Below are positions 23,790 to 32,285 of a DNA stretch of 64,000 nucleotides, in pieces; within the stretch, counting starts at the first letter, position 1; each line of letters starts with the position of its first letter. The DNA comes from Runella sp. CRIBMP (GTDB taxonomy: Bacteria; Bacteroidota; Bacteroidia; Cytophagales; Spirosomataceae). The stretch spans positions 744,001 to 808,000 of the forward strand of contig NZ_JAAAKZ010000003.1 of NCBI RefSeq assembly GCF_009905605.1. The letters run 5' to 3'. Made by a program: the position numbers and the translations under genes. The notes under the pieces were generated by a model that made no database searches, had not been told where the DNA came from, and saw only the letters and a program-made list of their open reading frames with translations.

Positions 23790-25601
23790 ATGATAGCAGT
23801 AGAAAATCGCGCCAGTATTAAAGGAGGAGAATTCCTGATTAAAGACACCGACGCTTCTCAAGTATTTATTCCCGAAGAGTTTACCGAAGAGCAGTTGATG
23901 ATTGCTCAATCGTGCCGTGATTTTTTAGCTACTGAAATTTGGCCGCGTGTGGAAGAAATAGACAAAGCCAAATCGCCCGAATTGATGTCATCATTGATGG
24001 ACAAGGCTGGTGAGCTAGGGCTTTTGGGTACGGCTGTTCCTGAAGAATACGGCGGTTTTGGAATGAGTTTTAATACTTCTATGCTCGTCGCAGAAGCCAC
24101 AGGTGCGGGCAATTCTTTCTCGGTAGCTCTTTCGGCCCACACGGGCATCGGAACGTTACCTATTTTATACTACGGAAACGACGACCAAAAATCTCAATAC
24201 TTGCCCAAACTTGCTTCTGGCGAGTGGAAAGCCGCTTACTGTCTTACTGAGCCTGATTCGGGTTCGGATGCCAACTCGGGCAAGACCAAAGCGGTTTTGA
24301 GCGAAGATGGCAAAAGCTATATTTTGAACGGGCAAAAAATGTGGATAACCAACGGTGGTTTTGCCGATGTGTTTATCGTTTTTGCCAAAATTGACGAAGG
24401 TGGAAAAACCGATAAAAACCTGACGGCGTTCATCGTAGAAAAAACCTACGGAGGTATCACCATGAACGAGCCCGAGCATAAAATGGGCATCAAAGGCTCC
24501 GATACGCGTCAGATTTTCTTCAATGACTGTCATGTTCCGGTTGAAAATATGCTTTCAGACCGTGGTAACGGTTTCAAGATTGCGGTTAATATTCTCAACA
24601 TCGGTCGTATCAAATTGGCCGTGGCGGCGGTAGGCGGAGCGAAGCAGGTTGCTACGCAAGCGATTCAATACGCCAACGAGCGTAAACAATTCGGTATTGC
24701 CATCAGCACGTTTGGAGCGATTAAACATAAGTTGGCCGAAATGGCCGTGAAGCTGTACGCCTCAGAATCAGCGTCTTACCGGGCAGGTCAGAACATTGAC
24801 GATGCCATCGCTGATTTGAAAGAAAAAGGCCTTTCGGATGCCGAAGCAAAATTGAAAGCCTTAGAACAGTTTGCGATTGAGTGCGCCATGATGAAAGTGC
24901 ATGGCTCAGAAGTGCTTGATTATGTCGTAGATGAAGGTGTTCAGGTGTACGGTGGTATGGGCTTTTCGGCCGATGCGCCCATGGACCGCGCGTACCGCGA
25001 TGCCCGTATCAATCGTATTTTTGAGGGTACCAACGAAATCAACCGTATGTTGACAGTCGATATGTTGCTCAAGCGCGCCATGAAGGGTGAAATCGACTTG
25101 ATGGGGCCTGCTATGGCGGTGGGTAAAGAAATCATGTCTATTCCTGATTTCAGCGTGAGCGATGACGAGACCCCGTTTGCGGCCGAGAAGAAAGTGATCA
25201 AAAATTTGAAAAAAGCGGCTCTGATGGTTGCGGGTGCAGCGGTGCAGAAATTTATGATGAAACTTTCGGAAGAGCAGGAAATCCTGATGAACGTGGCCGA
25301 CATGGCTATCGAAATTTACGCGGCTGAATCTGCGGTTTTACGTACCGAAAAACTCATTGGGATGAAAGGCGAAGCTGCCTGCGCGTTGCAAAAAGATTTA
25401 GCTATGTGCTACCTGCACGAAGCAGTGGAGAAAATCAACAGCGCTGGCAAATCTGCCATCATGGGCTTTGCCGAAGGCGATGAGTTGCGGGTGATGCTGA
25501 TGGGGTTGAAGCGGTTCACTAAGATTGAGCCCATGAACACTAAAAATGCCCGTCGTCGCATTGCTGATGCGATGATTGCCGAAAATAAATATGTATTCTA
25601 A
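23790..25601 (+). CDS. Acyl-CoA dehydrogenase
   Basis: This FAD-dependent enzyme introduces the double bond in the first step of fatty-acid beta-oxidation. The 603-residue protein has the family signatures AAYCLTEPDSGSDANSGK and YVVDEGVQVYGGMGF plus RINRIFEGTNEINR, where the catalytic glutamate is expected. It has an additional C-terminal helical part of ~190 residues, like the very-long-chain/ACAD9 group. I start it at MIAVENRAS (23790). A likely operator dyad upstream suggests fatty-acid-responsive repression. No other fad gene is adjacent. Confidence 0.94.
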   Translation: MIAVENRASIKGGEFLIKDTDASQVFIPEEFTEEQLMIAQSCRDFLATEIWPRVEEIDKAKSPELMSSLMDKAGELGLLGTAVPEEYGGFGMSFNTSMLVAEATGAGNSFSVALSAHTGIGTLPILYYGNDDQKSQYLPKLASGEWKAAYCLTEPDSGSDANSGKTKAVLSEDGKSYILNGQKMWITNGGFADVFIVFAKIDEGGKTDKNLTAFIVEKTYGGITMNEPEHKMGIKGSDTRQIFFNDCHVPVENMLSDRGNGFKIAVNILNIGRIKLAVAAVGGAKQVATQAIQYANERKQFGIAISTFGAIKHKLAEMAVKLYASESASYRAGQNIDDAIADLKEKGLSDAEAKLKALEQFAIECAMMKVHGSEVLDYVVDEGVQVYGGMGFSADAPMDRAYRDARINRIFEGTNEINRMLTVDMLLKRAMKGEIDLMGPAMAVGKEIMSIPDFSVSDDETPFAAEKKVIKNLKKAALMVAGAAVQKFMMKLSEEQEILMNVADMAIEIYAAESAVLRTEKLIGMKGEAACALQKDLAMCYLHEAVEKINSAGKSAIMGFAEGDELRVMLMGLKRFTKIEPMNTKNARRRIADAMIAENKYVF

Positions 25602-25606
25602 AAATT

Positions 25607-25645
25607 CACCTGTGTCAGTTGGTTCAAAACTGTCCGACACAGGTG
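25607..25645 (+). terminator. Hairpin after acyl-CoA dehydrogenase
   Basis: CACCTGTGTC at 25607-25616 and GACACAGGTG at 25636-25645 are perfect 10-base arms with a 19-base loop, starting 6 bases past the dehydrogenase stop. No strong U-run follows, so it may be a weak terminator or an mRNA-protecting stem. Confidence 0.55.
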
Positions 25646-25716
25646 TTATCAATTCATTTGGCGGTCGCTATGCAAGCACTGACAAACTAATAACCGTTTA
25701 ATAAGTAGATAGTTAA

Positions 25717-25748
25717 GAAAGCCGCCTGCCCTTTGGTAAGCGGCTTTC
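25717..25748 (+). terminator. Second hairpin before the OmpA-like gene
   Basis: GAAAGCCGC at 25717-25725 pairs with GCGGCTTTC at 25740-25748, a 9-base stem with a 14-base loop. It lies 32 bases before the OmpA-like start and may end upstream transcription or form a leader structure. There is only a short T-run after it. Confidence 0.5.
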
Positions 25749-25780
25749 GGCTTTATAACTTTAGCGTAAATTCTAATGTC

Positions 25781-27154
25781 ATGAAAACGACTACGCTAAA
25801 GTTTCTAACCCTGATTATCGGAATAAGCACCTGTACTTTTTCCGTAACGGCGCAAAATTATACCCGCCAACGGGATTGGGTGGTGGCGCCGTTGTACGGT
25901 ATCGGGGTGGTTATTCCGTCCCGAATCACGCTATTGAGCGGTACTGAAGCCCCGTCGAATGCCTGGGTTTCGTCATATCGGGGAGAATTGGTCAAGAGTG
26001 ATGGCACAACCTACACACGCAACTATCGTACAAGCCTCTGGGGCTTTGAGACGTATTATCGTTGGAAAGACCGGCGTTCTGACAATCGCTGGTCAATTGG
26101 ACTGAGTACTGCTTGGCAGCGGCAGGTTTTTAAGCTCAACCATCCGTTCAACTTTGAGTATAAAGGCCATAATCTGGTTTCAACTGTATGGAATTTTAAT
26201 TACTTACGCACTGGTTTAATGTTGCGTCGTACTTGGATGAAAGAATGGGCTGGCACGTACTTTCAGCTGGGAGGGTATTATTCAACCTTGTTTTATCGAA
26301 ACACTGCCGACGGCCGCGAAAAGATGGAAGAATTGACGGGAGGGTACATCGAAGGCGGTACGGGAAACCGTACGAGCACCTACAATCTGCAAAAAGGAGT
26401 TCCGCTCATTGTTCCTGAAATTGGGATGGTTTATGGCGAAAACAGCGGGATTGAGTTTAGCATTGCCTATTATCATCCTTTACAAAATGTTATTCAAGCC
26501 GAAACCACTTTTTACCGAGATAATCTGACCGTTGGGGTAAGTAATACCAACGTATCGCAGCGGGTATTGATGTTTAATGTAAAATTGCCCATTGCTTTTG
26601 TTTCCAAACGAAAGACTATCTCTCGTAATCGGACAGAGGCCACACCTAAGCCAGAGCCCGAAGTTAAACGGGAAAAGCCCAAAAAAGAACCGAAGCCAAA
26701 GCGGGAACGCAAGCCCAAAAAAGAGCGAGTTCCGAAATCTGAAAAGAAAGTAGAGCCCGAAATCAAGTCAGCGCCTAAGCCTGTTCCAGCATCTACGCCC
26801 TACGATGCCGCGCTCATCAATAAACCGATGGTGATGGATAATCTGTATTTTGAACTGACCAAGTCAGATTTGTTGGAAAGCTCACATAAAGAACTAGACC
26901 AAGTAGCGGAATGGATGAAAGCCAACCCCAGCGTTGAAATTCGTTTGGAAGGACATACAGATAAAATCGGTGATGCCGAAAAAAATCTGATTCTTTCCCG
27001 TGACCGGGTCAATGCCGTACGCGAGTATCTGATTCGAAAAGGGGTAAGCTCGGCGCGTATTGCAACCAAGGGCTATGGTGATACGCGACTGGTCTGTAAA
27101 CCAAGCCCGTGCGATAAAAACCGCCGCGTAGAAATGGTGGTTACGAAGAGATAA
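25781..27154 (+). CDS. OmpA-family outer-membrane protein
   Basis: After a signal peptide (MKTTTLKFLTLIIGISTCTFSVTAQ, cleaved near residue 25) comes a ~250-residue beta-rich domain likely to form a barrel. A strikingly basic Lys/Pro/Glu linker follows (about 285-340, with repeated KPKKE and PKPKRE). The C-terminal OmpA domain has NLYFELTKSDLLESS and the peptidoglycan-binding core LEGHTDKIGDAEKNLILSRDRV. It should tether the outer membrane to the cell wall. I start it at 25781; an earlier in-frame ATG at 25733 lies in the upstream hairpin region. Confidence 0.9.
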   Translation: MKTTTLKFLTLIIGISTCTFSVTAQNYTRQRDWVVAPLYGIGVVIPSRITLLSGTEAPSNAWVSSYRGELVKSDGTTYTRNYRTSLWGFETYYRWKDRRSDNRWSIGLSTAWQRQVFKLNHPFNFEYKGHNLVSTVWNFNYLRTGLMLRRTWMKEWAGTYFQLGGYYSTLFYRNTADGREKMEELTGGYIEGGTGNRTSTYNLQKGVPLIVPEIGMVYGENSGIEFSIAYYHPLQNVIQAETTFYRDNLTVGVSNTNVSQRVLMFNVKLPIAFVSKRKTISRNRTEATPKPEPEVKREKPKKEPKPKRERKPKKERVPKSEKKVEPEIKSAPKPVPASTPYDAALINKPMVMDNLYFELTKSDLLESSHKELDQVAEWMKANPSVEIRLEGHTDKIGDAEKNLILSRDRVNAVREYLIRKGVSSARIATKGYGDTRLVCKPSPCDKNRRVEMVVTKR

Positions 27155-27162
27155 AATAACCT

Positions 27163-27201
27163 TAAATGAGGTCTCCTCTGGTAAGGAGAAGATCTCATTT
27201 A
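27163..27201. terminator. Hairpin between converging OmpA-like and plug-domain genes
   Basis: TAAATGAG at 27163-27170 pairs with CTCATTTA at 27194-27201, and an inner TCTCCT/AGGAGA pair strengthens the stem. It starts 8 bases past the OmpA-like stop and overlaps the stop of the opposite gene. The CTCCT...AGGAG core resembles another hairpin at 43690-43712. Confidence 0.6.
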
Positions 27202-28790
27202 GCAGTTTGAATAATAATGATTCCTTTAGAACCTCTGGCGCCGTAGGCAGCGCTGTTGCCGTACTTGACCACTCCGATTCTTTTGATTTGTCGAACGGAT
27301 AAGGAGCTAAGTGTTTCAATAACAAATGGAGAATTATCCGAAAACTGACCATCAATTTCCAAGGCAGGAGTGCTGTTGCCCGAGCCATCCACGTTGGTAT
27401 TGTTACCTGAAAAGGCAATGGAATAGCCTGAACCGTCAAAAACTACTTTCAATCCTGGAATACGGCGTAACAACTCAAAAACGGTATAAGAATTATCTCT
27501 TTCTTCAATTTTGACTTCATAATCAAGATTCACAAGTGTTTGTTTTTCTTCCAATTGGGGTGAAACTTTCCGCTGATAGCTTGCGCCCTGCGCCGCATTC
27601 ATCGATTGGCGAATGGACCATTGTATCTGTTGTGTGGCAAAATTCATCGGAAGTGATTGACTTTTCAGGGCAATAGGTTTAAGTGTAGTCAATGAATCCA
27701 CGGGCGGGGCATCAGTGGGGATATAATCGTTGGGAAGCAAATTGGCAAATCCCTCCTGTCCCCAAAAATCATACATAGTCATGCCGTTTGGGCTTGTTAT
27801 CCAACCATTTTCGTTAAAACTCAGGTACCCGTTGGGTAAAACTAAACGAGAGTATTTATACGGTCGGTCAACGAACACCGAGCGAGCATCGAACCGATGA
27901 AGCGCAAAAATAAAAAGCATTTGGTTGGAGTGCAGGATGTACTGTTCTGTTTCAGGATTCCAAAAACATATTTCCTGTGCAGAAATCTCTTTGAAATTAC
28001 CATCGGCGATTTCTTGAGAAAGCAAAATGCGGTGGAGATACACTTCGCTGACTCGACGGGAGGTATACAGCTCAAATCCGTTCTCTTTCGTTTGATTTTG
28101 GGTTAGTGAAACCAGAAAATTTCGAAATGAATTGCGGTAAGCGAGTTCCCGATTTCGCTGTTGCCTTTTGTGTATTTTCTCATCTTCGGGCGGAATTTCC
28201 TGAAAGAATTTATTGCCCGCAAAAAACGTTTTTTCGCCATCCGACTGAAACGCCTCCATGTGAAACATGATTTTGAACCCCATAGCACTGTTTTGAAGAA
28301 TAATAGGCTCCGTAGCAGTGGCAATTACCTGTTTGCGAATATTATCGTATGACAAACGCACCGATTCTGGGTTGAGAATGAGGCAATTCTTGGTAAATGG
28401 AGATTCACCTTTGAGCCCATTGGCAAAAATCTGCCAGTGTTTTTTCCATTCTTTGTCCATTTTGGCTTTGACCTTCACTTCAGCGAGAATGTTGGACGAC
28501 GTCATCTGAAAAGTGTACGTTTGGTTTTTTCCGCTTTCGCGCTCAATGATCTTTTTGACCGATTTATAGCCAATGAATGATGCAACCAACTCTACTTTTT
28601 TGAATCGAAAAGGAATCTTGAGGGTATAATTTCCCTGCGCGTCGGCGGTGGTAGCAATCGAGGTATTGTTGACATACACACTCGCAAACGGAACAGGCGT
28701 ATGAGAGTTTTCCATTACTTTTCCCGTAATCATCCACGTTTGAGTGAATGAAAAGAAAGGAGTAAGAAGGAATACAAGAAGTTGTTTCAT
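27195..28790 (-). CDS. Secreted carboxypeptidase-like/TonB-plug protein without a barrel
   Basis: A signal peptide (MKQLLVFLLTPFFSFTQ) precedes a CarboxypepD_reg-like domain (about 20-100: ITGKVMENSHTPVPFASVYV, GNYTLKIPF). The middle ~250 residues are of unknown type. The last ~110 residues look like a TonB-receptor plug (FELLRRIPGLKVVFDGSGYSIAF-type segment, ending in YGARGSKGIIII). No transmembrane barrel follows, so it is not a full TonB-dependent receptor. It may be a periplasmic or surface protein or an anti-sigma/transducer relative. I start it at 28790 (531 residues). Confidence 0.8.
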   Translation of the reverse strand: MKQLLVFLLTPFFSFTQTWMITGKVMENSHTPVPFASVYVNNTSIATTADAQGNYTLKIPFRFKKVELVASFIGYKSVKKIIERESGKNQTYTFQMTSSNILAEVKVKAKMDKEWKKHWQIFANGLKGESPFTKNCLILNPESVRLSYDNIRKQVIATATEPIILQNSAMGFKIMFHMEAFQSDGEKTFFAGNKFFQEIPPEDEKIHKRQQRNRELAYRNSFRNFLVSLTQNQTKENGFELYTSRRVSEVYLHRILLSQEIADGNFKEISAQEICFWNPETEQYILHSNQMLFIFALHRFDARSVFVDRPYKYSRLVLPNGYLSFNENGWITSPNGMTMYDFWGQEGFANLLPNDYIPTDAPPVDSLTTLKPIALKSQSLPMNFATQQIQWSIRQSMNAAQGASYQRKVSPQLEEKQTLVNLDYEVKIEERDNSYTVFELLRRIPGLKVVFDGSGYSIAFSGNNTNVDGSGNSTPALEIDGQFSDNSPFVIETLSSLSVRQIKRIGVVKYGNSAAYGARGSKGIIIIQTAK

Positions 28791-28846
28791 GAAAGGCTGC
28801 CAATGGTTTTGATAATGAAAGTACAAACAGCCTGACTTTTAATTGT

Positions 28847-29422
28847 TTATAACGTAATTAAAATCTTTTCCACTACTTCTGGATAATATTTATGCTCTAA
28901 TACCTGCACTTTGGCGGCTACGTCTTCGGGCGTATCGGTGGGTGTCACTGGGCAAGTGGCCTGAAAGATAATGCCGCCTTCGTCGTACCGTTCGTTGACA
29001 TAATGGATTGAAATACCAGATTCGGATTCTTGTGCTGCAACTACTGCTTCGTGTACAAAATGCCCGTACATGCCTTTGCCGCCGTATTTGGGTAGTAATG
29101 CAGGGTGAATATTGACGATTTTGTTGGGAAACGCGTGCACCATTACTTCGGGTATCAACATCATAAAACCCGCTAGTACTACCAAGTCGATGTGTTCGTT
29201 TTGAAGGATTTTGACTACTTTATCGGTTTCGTAAAACGTTTTTCGGTCAAACAAAATGATAGGAATGTGCAGTCGACGCGCTCGCGCAATCACGCCCGCT
29301 TGGGGATTATTGGATAGAATAAGGCTCACTTCTATTTCAGAATGATTGGCGAAGTGCTCAGCAATTTTCTCGGCGTTTGAGCCAGAGCCTGAAGCAAAAA
29401 TAGCAAGGCGTTTTAGGGCCAT
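28847..29422 (-). CDS. purN: Phosphoribosylglycinamide formyltransferase
   Basis: PurN transfers a formyl group from 10-formyltetrahydrofolate to GAR, the third step of purine synthesis. The 191-residue protein has the phosphate-binding FASGSGSNAEKI near the start and the catalytic Asn-His pair in NIHPALLPKYGGKGMYG. The C-terminal part has SGISIHYVNERYDEGGII with the third catalytic residue, Asp. I start it at MALKRL (29422); a longer reading to 29455 would include the transcription-start region of the TAACTTTG promoter box. Confidence 0.95.
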   Translation of the reverse strand: MALKRLAIFASGSGSNAEKIAEHFANHSEIEVSLILSNNPQAGVIARARRLHIPIILFDRKTFYETDKVVKILQNEHIDLVVLAGFMMLIPEVMVHAFPNKIVNIHPALLPKYGGKGMYGHFVHEAVVAAQESESGISIHYVNERYDEGGIIFQATCPVTPTDTPEDVAAKVQVLEHKYYPEVVEKILITL

Positions 29423-29452
29423 TGAGGGTAAATGATTGGTGGTTTGAGGGAG

Positions 29453-29460
29453 CAAAGTTA
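29453..29460 (-). promoter_or_regulatory. Predicted -7 box for purN
   Basis: TAACTTTG on the minus strand is an exact TAnnTTTG match, with transcription expected near 29446, some 24 bases before the purN ATG. A second TAACTTTG lies directly upstream (29470-29477). No well-spaced TTG is visible. Confidence 0.45.
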
Positions 29461-29593
29461 GCTTTTTGTCAAAGTTAATGGTTCATAATTTGTGAGAAAC
29501 GTATAATTTCGCTCCCTTGTATAGACATTCCTAGTCTGAGAGAGCTCGTCTTAAAGACTTGGAACGTCTTCTGTATCTGACTCAATTTCTGCT

Positions 29594-30778
29594 ATGCAAC
29601 TCCTCGAAGTAGGCCAAAATCCTCAGCGTCAACGTGAATTTTTATTGCTTCCCGTTCGGCTTTATAAAAATAATCCGTATTGGATTCGTCCGTTGGATAA
29701 AGACGTCGAAGATACGTTCAATCCGCAAAAAAATAAGAACTTCAAAGACGGAAAATGCATCCGCTGGATTGCCGTGGATGATGACGGGCAGACCGTTGGC
29801 CGGGTGGCGGCGTTTGTGAATCAAAATACGGTCATGAAAGGCAACGACCAGCCTACGGGCGGAATGGGCTTTTTTGAGTGTGTTGAAGATGAAAAAGTCG
29901 CGTTTGCGCTGTTTGACGCCTGTAAAAAATGGCTTGCCGAACGAGGTATGGAAGCCATGGACGGCCCGATCAATTTTGGCGAGCGCGACCGCTTCTGGGG
30001 CGTGCTCATCAATGGATTTGATAAAGAGCCGCTATACGGAATGGGCTACCACTTTCCGTATTATCAAACATTTTTTGAAGCGTACGGCTTCCAAACGTAT
30101 TTCGAACAGCTGACTTTCTTTTTGTTGATGCCCAAAGATCGTTTCATGGAGCGTGTCAATCGGGTGTTTTTTGAACGTGCGGAGCGGATTTTGACCATGA
30201 AAAACTACGAGTTTAGACATATCGACAAAAAACAATTGGACAAATACGCGGAAGATTTTCGGATTGTTTATAACAAAGCTTGGGCAAAAAACCTAGGAGC
30301 AGAAGACATGACGCCCGATAAAGCGCGCGGAATTATGCAGCGAATGAAACCGATTTTGGACGAAGAATTGATGTGGTTTGGGTACTATGAAGGCGCGCCG
30401 ATTGCTTTTTTTATTATGCTTCCTGAGTTAAACCAAATCTTTAAACACGTCAACGGAAAGCTAGATTTGATTGGTAAATTGAAATTTTTATATCATAAAC
30501 TATTGAAAACCAATCATAAAGCCTTCGGAGTGATTTTTGGGGTAGTCCCCGAATTTCAAGGGCGTGGTGTAGAATCGGCGATTGCGCTGTCGGCTTCTAA
30601 AGTGGCTTGGCGTCCCAACTATCAGTATACAGAGTTGGAAATGAACTGGATTGGAGATTTCAACCCCAAGATGATTCGTTTTGTAGAGCTACTGGGTGGT
30701 ACGCCTCACAAAGTGCACGCTACGTACCGATATTTGTTTGACCGTACCAAAGAATTCAAGCGACATCCCGCTATTTAG
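29594..30778 (+). CDS. GNAT-like acetyltransferase-family protein
   Basis: This 394-residue protein matches a conserved Bacteroidota group sometimes annotated as GNAT N-acetyltransferase. The C-terminal half looks acyl-transferase-like, with FGVIFGVVPEFQGRGVESAI holding the acetyl-CoA-binding pattern xxGxG near residues 315-335. The N-terminal half carries MDGPINFGERDRFWGVLINGF. No substrate can be named. It converges with the Nramp-like gene, with 6 bases between the stops. Confidence 0.75.
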   Translation: MQLLEVGQNPQRQREFLLLPVRLYKNNPYWIRPLDKDVEDTFNPQKNKNFKDGKCIRWIAVDDDGQTVGRVAAFVNQNTVMKGNDQPTGGMGFFECVEDEKVAFALFDACKKWLAERGMEAMDGPINFGERDRFWGVLINGFDKEPLYGMGYHFPYYQTFFEAYGFQTYFEQLTFFLLMPKDRFMERVNRVFFERAERILTMKNYEFRHIDKKQLDKYAEDFRIVYNKAWAKNLGAEDMTPDKARGIMQRMKPILDEELMWFGYYEGAPIAFFIMLPELNQIFKHVNGKLDLIGKLKFLYHKLLKTNHKAFGVIFGVVPEFQGRGVESAIALSASKVAWRPNYQYTELEMNWIGDFNPKMIRFVELLGGTPHKVHATYRYLFDRTKEFKRHPAI

Positions 30779-30784
30779 CAAAAA

Positions 30785-32098
30785 TCACTGCGTGACTTGA
30801 AAAATACCGTACGCACTAACGCCTAAAATAGAAATCACACTTAGCCAGAAAAAGACGTCGTAGACGCGGGTAGGAGTAAGCGATTGAGGAAGCTGACGGT
30901 AGCGGAACTGCAAGGCGGCCCAAACGACCAATAAAAGTAAAATGGATGTAGCGATGCCTCCCAATAATACCATCAAAACGGGCATTTTGATGATGAGGTA
31001 TAGCGTACACCAAATAATAGGAAATGCCCAAGAAAGAATCCCGATAACACGTTTTTGAGAAGCAGAGTCGTTGAATTTTACCCAACCGATTTGTCCGAAA
31101 GCATCTCCGAATATACGTGACCAACTGGCCGTAGCGGTAAAAAGCGTGGAGTAAAGCACAAAAAAAGCCCCAATCAAAAACATGACTTTGGCCCAAGGAC
31201 CGAGGGTTTCGGTAAAAAGTTTAGAGAGGGTTTCAATCATGGCATATCCTTCGGGGACTTCTCCGTGCCGGTGAAGTAAGGCAGCCCCCAGCAAGTAAAA
31301 AGCGGCGGTGACAGTGGTGTAAACCACCATTGAGCAAACCGCATCTAGGTACATTACTTCAATCCAGCCCTTGGCGCGAGCGGCCCATTCGGGCGAGCCG
31401 TCGTTGGGGCCCGTGTAGGTAGCGTAGCCTTTTTCAATGCACCAATAATTGTAAAACATGATTTCATCACCTCCTACGCCCGTGATGCCAAACGCCCCGA
31501 TGGCCACCATAACGGCCGAAGGAGGAAGTGAAAAGGTTAATCCGCTTGCCAGCTCACTCCAGCGGATAGCATACGGTGTCAATTGTAAAGAAATGAGGGA
31601 AACTAAGATGGTGATTGTAAATAAAATAATCATCACCAAAGCCCCGATTTCAACTGATTTATAAAATCCCTGATACACCAAAGCGGCCGTAATTAAACTC
31701 GCCGTGATGGCCCATACGTTGGTGGAAAAAATGGGAAAAACCATGTTGAGCACAATGGCTACGCCTCCCACAATGCCTCCTACCTGAAGCAGTTTCAATC
31801 CTTGCAATGACAGCCACGCCCAGATAGACCAATGCGCTTTTCCGTAGTGCTTACCTTTGAGGGTATTGAGGGATTGCATGGTAGGAATACCCGTATAAAT
31901 GGCGTTTTTGCCAAACTCCAGTTGAAGCGTAACTTTGACCAAACAACTAACCAAAATCACCCAAAAGGTTACAAAGCCTGCTTTGGCTCCTAACGCGGTG
32001 GTGGCGATGAGTTCGCCAGAGCCAACGATAGCCGCCGATAAAATAAATCCAGGGCCTAAGTACTTGAGTCTTTGAAAGAATGTTTGAGGAGGTTGCAT
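30785..32098 (-). CDS. Nramp-family transporter with non-canonical binding site
   Basis: This 437-residue membrane protein has about 11 helices and the Nramp/LeuT-type layout. In canonical Nramp proteins helix 1 carries DPGN and helix 6 MPH, which bind Mn or Fe. Here helix 1 reads GPGFILSAAIVGSGELIATT, with GSGE in place of DPGN, and helix 6 reads GAFGITGVGGDEIMF, without MPH. So the classical metal site is absent and the transported ion is uncertain; magnesium or another solute is possible. Its start is upstream of and divergent from the hydrolase gene. Confidence 0.85.
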   Translation of the reverse strand: MQPPQTFFQRLKYLGPGFILSAAIVGSGELIATTALGAKAGFVTFWVILVSCLVKVTLQLEFGKNAIYTGIPTMQSLNTLKGKHYGKAHWSIWAWLSLQGLKLLQVGGIVGGVAIVLNMVFPIFSTNVWAITASLITAALVYQGFYKSVEIGALVMIILFTITILVSLISLQLTPYAIRWSELASGLTFSLPPSAVMVAIGAFGITGVGGDEIMFYNYWCIEKGYATYTGPNDGSPEWAARAKGWIEVMYLDAVCSMVVYTTVTAAFYLLGAALLHRHGEVPEGYAMIETLSKLFTETLGPWAKVMFLIGAFFVLYSTLFTATASWSRIFGDAFGQIGWVKFNDSASQKRVIGILSWAFPIIWCTLYLIIKMPVLMVLLGGIATSILLLLVVWAALQFRYRQLPQSLTPTRVYDVFFWLSVISILGVSAYGIFQVTQ

Positions 32099-32285
32099 CA
32101 GAAACAGTCGGCGATTTATAGTTTTAAAGCAATTGCCTCGGGTGTGTTACTGTTTTTTTATTTTTTACATCAAAGCACTTTGCCTCTTGTATTCATTTTA
32201 CTTTTACATTTTGCGCGGCGTCCCCAACGGACGGGACCGCTTTCAGTTTCTCGGTTTTACATTTTTAGTTATTGATAAAATTCCC

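Noticed and set aside
29520-29593. Possible riboswitch-like leader before the GNAT-like gene (CTGAGA element)
   Set aside because: The CTGAGA element recalls the TPP riboswitch, but the second conserved half and the P1/P3 stems are missing, and the gene has no thiamine link.
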